Shown piece by piece: positions 35,904 to 42,986 of a DNA stretch of 42,986 bases; within the stretch, counting starts at the first letter, position 1, and each line of letters starts with the position of its first letter. The position numbers and the translations under genes were made by a program. The stretch lies in contig CABUHS010000025.1 in assembly GCA_902491535.1 (NCBI GenBank), forward strand, positions 1 to 42,986, read 5' to 3'. Source of the stretch: an uncultured Eubacteriales bacterium. Its GTDB lineage: Bacteria; Bacillota; Clostridia; Oscillospirales; CAG-272. Under the pieces are notes generated by a model. The model was not told the origin of the DNA. It worked only from the letters and a program-made list of their open reading frames with translations, and searched no databases.

Positions 35904-36194
35904 CGGAAGGCTTTATAACTAAAATAGAAAGTCCGCGCCTCTATAGGCACGGATCCCGCTTGATCTTTTCAGTGTGAGATGTGTCTCCCGCTGAAAATGT
36001 CCGGCGGCGGGGCGTTGCTCCCTTACCCTGAACTAACAATGCTCCGGGCATTCGCCTGCAAGCTACGATTGCGCCTGACAGGTCGGGATGTTTCCTTGAA
36101 AAACAGGGTTTCGGCACGTCACGTCGGGGCAGGTTGTCAGTGAAATTTCCGGAAAAATTACGCAGAAAGAGAAGAAAAGAGAAGAGGTGTCGGC
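35904..36194. other. Gap between two small surface genes
   Basis: 291 bases. I see CCGCGCCTCTATAGGCACGG (an imperfect palindrome at about 35933) and CTGACA/TGTCAG ends, but no gene and no recognised RNA. Confidence 0.4.
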
Positions 36195-36824
36195 ATGGAA
36201 AAAAGAAAAAGCTACAGGACGGTATTTGTGACTGCCGCAGTTCTTGCCGCGGCGCTTCTTATCGGCGGTCTGTATGCTAAATATATCCGCTCTGTAAAAC
36301 TCAGCGGAAATGTTACATTTTCAGCTTCTCTTGCCGATGAATTTATTCTTGCAGAGCATAAGACAGTGCGTCAGCCTGACGGCGGATATGTGACTGAGGC
36401 AGAGACTGTAAGTAAAAATGACTATCTGCTCATGCCGGGCGTCGATATTCCGAAGGATCCGTATATAATCATCGGGAACAAAAGCAGTATACCCGCGTAT
36501 CTGTTTATCGAAGCGGTCGGAACCAATCCGGATGCGGTAAAATATGAGATCGACAGCGGCATATGGAAGAGCCTTGGAATAAAAGGCGCGCACGGCGGAG
36601 ACGTTTATGTATACACAGGCGGCGGAAGCTCCGCGGCGGTGCTTGACAAAAATTTTGACGGTCAGCCGATAGGGCTGATAAAGGATAACATACTGACAGT
36701 AAGCGATAGCTACGCACACGGCGAAAGCTTCGGACTTGATTTTTACGGATATATGGCGCAGACCGAAAGCGGCAAAGACGCATCGCAGATATTTACCGAA
36801 AACTTTAGCAGTTCAACTGATTGA
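36195..36824 (+). CDS. Small SipW-type secreted protein, second class
   Basis: 209 residues. The membrane segment (about 9-27) ends in LYAKY (Tyr30). Unlike the ARVAKF proteins it continues KLSGNVTFSASLADEFILAEH. The domain has IGNKSSIPAYLFIEAVGTN (about 95-113) and a C-terminal ESFGLDFYGYMAQTES, the pattern of SipW-linked proteins often found beside InlB-repeat genes. Its stop overlaps a non-used TTG upstream of the giant gene, 17 bases from that gene's ATG. Confidence 0.7.
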   Translation: MEKRKSYRTVFVTAAVLAAALLIGGLYAKYIRSVKLSGNVTFSASLADEFILAEHKTVRQPDGGYVTEAETVSKNDYLLMPGVDIPKDPYIIIGNKSSIPAYLFIEAVGTNPDAVKYEIDSGIWKSLGIKGAHGGDVYVYTGGGSSAAVLDKNFDGQPIGLIKDNILTVSDSYAHGESFGLDFYGYMAQTESGKDASQIFTENFSSSTD

Positions 36825-36841
36825 AAAAAGGGGGAAGCTTA

Positions 36842-39800
36842 ATGAAAAAACATACAAAAATGATTTTCCTTGCGCTTGCCCTTATTGCGCTCGCGCTTGT
36901 TTATCCGATCGGCAGAGCTATCACTCTGACCGCTCAGGGAGAATATTCGGTTTCGGTGGAATGCGACGGATCTCCCGCCGGAAGCCTGATACTCGAAAAC
37001 GGAGATAAAAAGCAGCTCCGGGCGGTCGGAATGCCGCGCGGCACTGAATATACCTGGCAGATGCTCATACCTGAAACGCTTATATGGACGGATATCAGCG
37101 GAGCGGACAGCGCCGAGTGCGATGTATCTTCGGCGCTTATCAGAGGCTCGCTCGATATCGGCGGCAGAGCGGCGATCAGATGCAGAGTTCGCTACGGCGG
37201 CGAGACATATGTAAGCGATCCGGTTCCGGTAGCTCTCGCGCCCGAAAAGGAAGAGCAGGAAACTGTAATAAGCTCGGGACCGCGTCCGGTCTACGCACCT
37301 GTAAGGCGCGCTGCTGCGGCTGCTGCCGCCGAAAAGGAATATGTCACTATAACGATAGAATACCGGCACGGAGACGAGAGCGGAGAAAAGGTCTTCAACG
37401 ACTACGTGGTAACGCTCAATAACGGCGGATCGTTCAACGCAGCTGTACCGTCTCCCGAAAGAATAGGATATCTGCCCTACATAAAGATAAACGGAACGGA
37501 GACGGAAGCGAAAACGGTATCTTTGCAGTATAACGGACTCGATACCGATGTGAATATTACTGTATATTATAAACCTGCAATGTCGCCGTACCGCGTGCGC
37601 TATTTTCTCCAGAACGTCTCGGACGACGGTTATACCGAGGATGTATCGCTGTCATATACCGGAGAGGCGCTGACGGGAACGTATCCCGATGAGAGTATAG
37701 AAAAAGATATTGCAGGATTTACTCCGCTGTTCCATGTGCCGGATACTGTAGCGGCAGACGGAAGCACCGAGTTCAATATCTATTATGACCGTAACTACTA
37801 TCTGTATCAGTTTGACTGCGACGGAGGATACGGCACTGAACCTGTTTATGCGCGTTACGGTACGCCGCTTGTCGTTCCGCAGCCGACAAAGCCGGGATAT
37901 ACCTTCGGCGGATGGGGCAACGCCGCAGCAACGGGCGGAGTTACGCCTGAAACGCTTCCGACAGCTATCGGAGACGGTAACCGCAGCTTCAAAGCGATAT
38001 GGAAATCCAATCCTACAAAGTATACGGTGGTATACTGGCTCGAGAATCCCGACAATAACGAATATTCTTTCTGGACGATGGAGGAGATCGAAAAGGACTC
38101 CTCCGGTAAAACGGTTATGTCAGGCGATAAAATATCCTATGTCGATATTGTCGGAAAGGGAGAACCTGCGTCTCCGTCCAATACAGCCGGAATGGATATC
38201 TTCAACTGTATATATAACGATGAGCAAACCAGAAAAGAGTGGGATCTTGACGACGAAGATCAGAACGGCAATCCCGACGATTTTGTTGTAAGCGGAGACG
38301 GTTCTACGATCATAAATCTTTATTACAGCAGAAGAAAATATACCCTTAGATTCATATACGGCAGAGAGATCGGCAACACTTTCTATGTCCCCGGCGGCAG
38401 CACATATGCTTTCGGAAGAAACGGTAATAAAAATGTTCAGTCAGATACTAATAATAACGATGTATCGCAGTATCTTGGAAATGTAGGTAATTGGGGAGCA
38501 GTAGCGAAACCGGATATCGCAGCAAACCTTAAAAACTTCAGCGAAGAAGTTCAGAAGTCGTATACCTTTAGTTCGTTCGGAAACGGTACAAACAGTTCAC
38601 CGAAGTATTACTATTTTGATATAACGCGTAAATACGGAGCGCTTTTGAACGACGTGTGGCCTGCTACATTGAAAATGGGTAATACGCCTATCGCTTATCA
38701 GGGCAGTAACAACGGAAATTATGCGGTATTCAGCGCATGGAACGGTGAAAATTATGTTGCCTACAATGCTGAAAATACAAACGAGACGATAAAGGGAAGA
38801 TATCTTCGTCTTGATGACGGAATAATATACGAACGTCAGTACAACGATAAGTATAGACCTGACGGAAACGGAAATGCCGTAGTAAATTATCTCGCATTCT
38901 GGGAGAACGGCGCTCCGAATGTCGGCTGGAACAAAGCGGTAAAATGGAACTATGAAATATACCAGGAGCCGCTTCCGGTCGAGGAGATGGAGTTTCTCCG
39001 CGATTATCCGAAAGAGGCGGAGGCTATCAAAGCTTATGCCGAAAGCCTTAAAGGAAAAGGAAACCGTGTTTCCGGAGAAAATAATATCGTATCAAGTCTG
39101 CAACCGTACAGTGATACGAAGCAGATGACCTTTACCGATGACAGCGGCAGAACATGGATATATTTCAACGGAGACGACTGGTATCATGCGTCTCAGGTGA
39201 CTTCGGGAATTGCGGCAGGAACCGCCGGATACTATTACCTTTACGGCGAGACCTATGTTTCGAGTGACGATAACCGTATAGTACACGCAGATCGACCTAA
39301 CGACTATGTTCTTTCGTCTCAGACGCCTCCGGGCGCGGCGGGCAATACGTTGGCATACGGACAGGTCTTTGCGACGGAGCTTACCGGCAATGACAAAGAC
39401 ATATATAACGGTGATCATGAGTATACCGCAAGATTCTTCTTTGACCGCGATCATAAAACGCTGACGCTCAACAATAACGGAACATGGCTCAGCGAAGCAC
39501 ACGGCGGCAGGGGATATCAGGTGCAGACAGGACGTATTCTTGAGATCGTACTGAACGGAATTCTGGAATACGGTCTGAAAGATGAGAAAGACATCGACGC
39601 TTTCCCGACGGGAGATCAGAAGCCGCGTCCGGATAAATTCCCGGAGGGGCTTGCTCCGCCGTATCCTGATAACCTTGAAAAGGACGCTTATTATTTCGAG
39701 GCGTGGTATACCACACCTAACTTCATTGAAGGAACTCAGATGCCGCAGGATTACCTCATGCCGGCGCGCGACGCGGCACTGTATGCAAGATGGCTTCCTG

Positions 39801-41671
39801 TATCGCATGACGTGACGTTTTCATATATCTACACAGACATGAAAAACGGTATATATGTAGACGGAAAAACGCTTAAGGTAAACCATCAGGATATAATTTA
39901 CACGCAGGATATTCCTGACAGCAGTGATTGGAGCGGATTGCCCGGAGACGGAAAGGACTATGACTTTGTAGGATGGTTTTATGAGGATGAAAACGGCGTA
40001 AAGCGTTCGTTTGATCCCAAAACTATGCCTGTTATAAGCGACATGCACCTTTTCGCAGAATGGCGTTCTTCTGAAATAGTCGAGTATACCGTGCATTATG
40101 TTGATACAGACGGAAACCGTATCGCCGACGATCTGACCGGCTATGCCTACGCGGGAACGACAAAGACCTTTACCGCTAAAACCGGAAACGAGCTGGGAGA
40201 GGGTTTCCGCGAGGGATATTTCCCGCAGACAAGCTCACATTCGATCATCGCCGGAGAAGAGCAGGAGTATACGTTTGTATACAAACATATTCCGGAGGGC
40301 GTCGGATATACTGTAAGATATCTCGAACGCGGAACGGAAAACGAACTTCATAAGCCGAAACAGGGACATTCGACGAGTGCTGTCATTACCGAACGCTTCG
40401 AACTGATACCTGACTATATTTCGGATGCATTTTATAAAACTCTGATCCTTTCGTCGGAGGAAGATCAGAATGTTATTACCTTCTGGTACACGAAAAATGA
40501 ATCGGATGCTTTCTATGCGGTCGAATATCTGACCGAAGACCTTGACGGAAACGGCTATACTCTTTACAGCCGCGTTGAAATGGTCGGAAAGATAGGCGAC
40601 GATATTTCGGCAGATATTATCGGTATTACAGGTTTCGATTATTCCCGGACCGAAGCCGAGATCGACTCGAAAGATGCAGAAGTCAAGGAAAACGCTGATA
40701 AAACTTCTGTGTCTGCAAAGCTCGATAAAGGTCTGGTCATTCGGATCTATTATGACAGGAATGATTATAATTACTCGGTAGAATATCTTGAATACGGCGG
40801 GGAACACCAAATGCTTGCGAATCCCGTAAAAAATGAGCAGGCAAGATACGGATCGACCGTGACACATGAGGCGCCTGACAGACTGGAAGTGAACGGACGT
40901 AAATATATACGCGTCGGAGAAGCACAGCAGTCGCGCGTTATAACCGATAATAACGATCAGAAAATGATATTCTATTATCAGCTTCAGACGGTAACGATCA
41001 CGTATATACCGAGGTCGCTTCATCCCGGAGCTGTAGGAGGAACGGTAACTCCCGGCAGCGAGACTGTTTCAGGAACTGTTACGGGTTCGACTGCCGAACC
41101 CGATAAAAATTATCGCTTTGTCGGATGGTATTTCGATTCGCAGTGCGTATACCCCGTTCCGGAGGAGTGGGTAACCGATATCTATACAATAACGCCCGGC
41201 GAGCTTTATTACGGAGACGCGGGGGAACAGCCGTATCAGAATAACATATACTATGCGCTTTTTGAGCCGGTCACAGACGATCTTGTCATTACTAAGGTAA
41301 TAAGCACAGGCACAGATCAGACAGACGGATCAGAGGCGGGTTCCGCTCCAGCGGCAGATGATACGTTTATCTTTTCAGTCGTCGGAACTCCGGGAACTGC
41401 GGGCGCGAATATCGACCTGATGGTTACTCTCCATGGAGAGGGAAGCGTTACCGTAAAGGATCTTCCGCTCGGAGAATATACCGTTACCGAGCTTACAGAC
41501 TGGTCATGGCGATATGACGCGGAGGGCGGTTCGGTAAAGACCGCCGTCGTTACCGATTCCTCAGACGGGAACGCTCCGGCAGAAGTGGTATTTGTCAATA
41601 AGCTGAACAGCTCAACGTGGCTCGGCGGTGAGACTTCGAAAGAGAATGTATTTTCCGGAAAAAGCAATTAA
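36842..41671 (+). CDS. Giant InlB B-repeat/MucBP/Cna-B-type secreted surface protein
   Basis: 1609 residues from the ATG at 36842, placed by AAGGGGGA; a TTG seven codons earlier overlaps the upstream gene. A signal segment (about 7-25) leads to an N-terminal Ig-like part, an Ala/Pro linker (near 155-165), and InlB B-type (Listeria-Bacteroides) repeats such as DGGYGTEPVYARYG..PGYTFGGW..AIWK (about 319-388), with others at about 870-985 and 989-1074. MucBP-like repeats follow (YTVHYVDTDGNRIADDL, YTVRYLERGTENELH, YAVEYLTEDLDGNG, YSVEYLEYGGEHQ). The end (about 1480-1594) is a Cna-B-like domain with GEYTVTELTDWSWRY and EVVFVNK. No sortase motif or C-terminal membrane segment follows, so anchoring is unclear. 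It probably acts as an adhesin or matrix protein. Confidence 0.85.
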   Translation: MKKHTKMIFLALALIALALVYPIGRAITLTAQGEYSVSVECDGSPAGSLILENGDKKQLRAVGMPRGTEYTWQMLIPETLIWTDISGADSAECDVSSALIRGSLDIGGRAAIRCRVRYGGETYVSDPVPVALAPEKEEQETVISSGPRPVYAPVRRAAAAAAAEKEYVTITIEYRHGDESGEKVFNDYVVTLNNGGSFNAAVPSPERIGYLPYIKINGTETEAKTVSLQYNGLDTDVNITVYYKPAMSPYRVRYFLQNVSDDGYTEDVSLSYTGEALTGTYPDESIEKDIAGFTPLFHVPDTVAADGSTEFNIYYDRNYYLYQFDCDGGYGTEPVYARYGTPLVVPQPTKPGYTFGGWGNAAATGGVTPETLPTAIGDGNRSFKAIWKSNPTKYTVVYWLENPDNNEYSFWTMEEIEKDSSGKTVMSGDKISYVDIVGKGEPASPSNTAGMDIFNCIYNDEQTRKEWDLDDEDQNGNPDDFVVSGDGSTIINLYYSRRKYTLRFIYGREIGNTFYVPGGSTYAFGRNGNKNVQSDTNNNDVSQYLGNVGNWGAVAKPDIAANLKNFSEEVQKSYTFSSFGNGTNSSPKYYYFDITRKYGALLNDVWPATLKMGNTPIAYQGSNNGNYAVFSAWNGENYVAYNAENTNETIKGRYLRLDDGIIYERQYNDKYRPDGNGNAVVNYLAFWENGAPNVGWNKAVKWNYEIYQEPLPVEEMEFLRDYPKEAEAIKAYAESLKGKGNRVSGENNIVSSLQPYSDTKQMTFTDDSGRTWIYFNGDDWYHASQVTSGIAAGTAGYYYLYGETYVSSDDNRIVHADRPNDYVLSSQTPPGAAGNTLAYGQVFATELTGNDKDIYNGDHEYTARFFFDRDHKTLTLNNNGTWLSEAHGGRGYQVQTGRILEIVLNGILEYGLKDEKDIDAFPTGDQKPRPDKFPEGLAPPYPDNLEKDAYYFEAWYTTPNFIEGTQMPQDYLMPARDAALYARWLPVSHDVTFSYIYTDMKNGIYVDGKTLKVNHQDIIYTQDIPDSSDWSGLPGDGKDYDFVGWFYEDENGVKRSFDPKTMPVISDMHLFAEWRSSEIVEYTVHYVDTDGNRIADDLTGYAYAGTTKTFTAKTGNELGEGFREGYFPQTSSHSIIAGEEQEYTFVYKHIPEGVGYTVRYLERGTENELHKPKQGHSTSAVITERFELIPDYISDAFYKTLILSSEEDQNVITFWYTKNESDAFYAVEYLTEDLDGNGYTLYSRVEMVGKIGDDISADIIGITGFDYSRTEAEIDSKDAEVKENADKTSVSAKLDKGLVIRIYYDRNDYNYSVEYLEYGGEHQMLANPVKNEQARYGSTVTHEAPDRLEVNGRKYIRVGEAQQSRVITDNNDQKMIFYYQLQTVTITYIPRSLHPGAVGGTVTPGSETVSGTVTGSTAEPDKNYRFVGWYFDSQCVYPVPEEWVTDIYTITPGELYYGDAGEQPYQNNIYYALFEPVTDDLVITKVISTGTDQTDGSEAGSAPAADDTFIFSVVGTPGTAGANIDLMVTLHGEGSVTVKDLPLGEYTVTELTDWSWRYDAEGGSVKTAVVTDSSDGNAPAEVVFVNKLNSSTWLGGETSKENVFSGKSN

Positions 41672-41746
41672 GACCGCATAGAGACCGAGACCATAGCCAG
41701 TAACGGATCAGTAACAGATATTGTTATGACACGAAAGGAGGAATCT

Positions 41747-42376
41747 GTGTTGCAGGAAAAACGCCAAAAAAGAGGAATCTCGCATCGCGCGGTACGGATT
41801 CTGACAGCGGTGATATTTGCCGCGGTATTCCTGACATGCGATACGCTTGCATATCTGAAAATTGTGAGCAATAAAGCCGAAAACAGTTTCGGACAGTCTG
41901 ATGCTTCGACTCTGAATATTTCAGAGCAGTTTGACGGTGCTGTAAAGGAAAATGTCGGTGTAAATGTCGGGCAGACTGGATATTCCGTATATGTCCGCGC
42001 CGCTGTGTCGGTCACATGGAAAAACGCCGCAGGAAATGTGCTTGCCGAAAAGCCCTCGCTTGTGCGAAACGAGTATTCGATAGATTATTCGCTTACCGGT
42101 ACTCCTGCGGCAGATTCCGAAACTCAGGGATGGTTTCTTGCCGACGACGGATTTTACTATTACCGCTATCCTGTACAGAGCGGCGGAGAAACTTCTCCGC
42201 TTATAACGGTCTGCCGTCAGCTTGCCGATGCGCCGGAGGACGGATATACGCTTTGCGTCGATATTGCCGCACAGACTGTTCAGTCTGCGGGTACGACCGA
42301 TGACGGCGGAATTCCGGCAGTAACCGACGCGTGGGGAGCGTCGGTCGGAAATGCTTCGGGTCTTTATTTTAAATAA
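41747..42376 (+). CDS. Small SipW-type secreted protein, second class
   Basis: 209 residues from GTG at 41747; AAAGGAGG (41734-41741) lies five bases before it. TTG at 41750 is also possible, whereas an ATG at 41726 lies upstream of the ribosome site. The signal segment ends in CDTLAYLKI, close to the classical SipW LAY-F box. The domain has YSVYVRAAVSVTWKNAAGNV, DGFYYYRYPVQSGGETSPL and EDGYTLCVDIAAQTVQ, a pattern common in SipW-dependent proteins of Clostridia. It is the last gene of the unit, right after the giant protein, and ends before a strong terminator. Confidence 0.72.
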   Translation: MLQEKRQKRGISHRAVRILTAVIFAAVFLTCDTLAYLKIVSNKAENSFGQSDASTLNISEQFDGAVKENVGVNVGQTGYSVYVRAAVSVTWKNAAGNVLAEKPSLVRNEYSIDYSLTGTPAADSETQGWFLADDGFYYYRYPVQSGGETSPLITVCRQLADAPEDGYTLCVDIAAQTVQSAGTTDDGGIPAVTDAWGASVGNASGLYFK

Positions 42377-42390
42377 TGCAAGAAAAAGTG

Positions 42391-42432
42391 CCGCCGGGGG
42401 TATATTTATACCCCCGGCGGTTTAAAATTTTT
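42391..42432 (+). terminator. Intrinsic terminator at the end of the surface locus
   Basis: Perfect inverted repeat CCGCCGGGGGTATA / TATACCCCCGGCGG with a tiny loop, followed by TTTAAAATTTTT. It lies 14 bases after the last stop. Confidence 0.9.
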
Positions 42433-42436
42433 GCCT

Positions 42437-42986
42437 AACCGTAAGCTTTCCCCTCAAAGGGGAAAGCTTATGTCATCATACCTATAGTAAAAACTACATC
42501 TTTTGTGACGGCTCACGTCACGCCGATATTCAAAACTATGCCTTTTGTGACGGCTTACGTCACGCTGATAGTCAAAACTATATCTTTTGTAACGGCTTAC
42601 GTAGAACTCGTGTCCCGTCGGAAGGTCACAATGACCGACCGACGACGGGACAAGTAAAACCTTCCTCTGTTTGCCGTTAGCCGCCGCGCGGCGTATGCGT
42701 GAAGTGATGGAATCCAAAGGAAGAGGAACGGCGCACGTTCCTTTTCCTTTGGTACATTTTCTTTGGCAAGCGTTTCTTTGCTGTATGGCAAAGAAATGTT
42801 TGAAATGAACATTTCAAATACTCTGATATTATTCAATGTTTTAAATAACATTTTTTCGCATTTCTTTCTTCCGGAAGAAAGAAACGCTCGCAAAGAAAGG
42901 CCGCAAAAGAGGAAGAAACCATCTCCGTTTCTTCCTCTTTTGAATCTCCATCTTCGATCATTGCGCCCCTGCGCACACTTCGTTCA
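42437..42986. repeat. Terminal intergenic repeat mosaic (families B and D, 42-base tandem)
   Basis: 42437-42471 is a family B end (AGCTTTCCCCTC/AAGGGGAAAGCTT). 42490-42605 is a tandem of three 42-base units sharing AAAACTA, CTTTTGTGACGGCT and ACGTCACGC. 42680-42960 is family D in the opposite orientation to 12739-12960 (GCGTATGCGTGAAGTGATGG, AATCCAAAGGAAGAGGAAC). Open frames on the minus strand here are made of these repeats. Confidence 0.6.

Noticed and set aside
42490..42605. CRISPR array
   Set aside because: The units follow one another directly with no unique spacers and no cas genes are present.
42454..42893. Two minus-strand open frames of 87 and 98 codons
   Set aside because: They encode translated repeats (tandem 42-base unit and family D) with low-complexity Arg/Ser composition.

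Overview
The window reads as a chromosomal piece of a Gram-positive-type anaerobe of the Bacillota, most likely class Clostridia (an uncultured Oscillospirales-like or related gut/rumen lineage). The reasons are the XpaC/TelA pair, a minD-mgsA-type order, LemA/TPM proteins, CUT1 sugar transporters linked to DUF5696 and YIP1 proteins, ER-type (SipW-like) signal peptidases and a sortase-type IPQTG tail. Base composition looks near 50% GC except in parts of the surface-protein locus, which are visibly AT-richer. The assignment is inference; there is no rRNA, tRNA or ribosomal protein gene here.

Region 1 (1-15112) holds housekeeping and small accessory genes separated by long, palindrome-rich, non-coding intergenic mosaics. 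On the minus strand are minD and a methylglyoxal-synthase-fold protein that has lost most of its catalytic residues. On the plus strand follow xpaC-telA (divergent from minD, with a good promoter and a dyad over the -10), a LemA-like/TPM membrane pair, a MATE exporter, an ACT-domain protein and its UPF0210 partner, alanine racemase, and mtnA plus a class II aldolase that together suggest a methylthioribose/5-deoxyribose phosphate salvage shunt.

Region 2 (15524-28034) is one sugar-uptake operon with its own promoter and terminator: a 1006-residue secreted solute-binding protein with extra N-terminal domains, a permease pair, an NHL-TPR-YIP1 membrane fusion, a 931-residue secreted DUF5696 protein and a second permease pair. 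It has no ATPase, so a shared ATPase encoded elsewhere is implied.

Region 3 (28397-42432) is the most unusual part: a surface-fibre-like locus with two SipW-type signal peptidases, three short secreted proteins sharing an exact AKY-x9-ARVA(K/R)F N-terminal motif and a C-terminal Q(I/V)D, a TasA-like protein with an IPQTG wall-sorting tail, two further small SipW-type proteins, a DUF285/BspA-like repeat protein and a 1609-residue InlB/MucBP/Cna-B-type protein. Two strong promoters (28397 and 35133) and terminators at 34947 and 42391 divide it into two units. My reading is that the signal peptidases process the short subunits, which may assemble through an N-terminal donor strand, with the IPQTG protein as a possible wall anchor. 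This is inference from sequence and gene order.

The last 550 bases return to the same kind of intergenic repeat mosaic seen in region 1.
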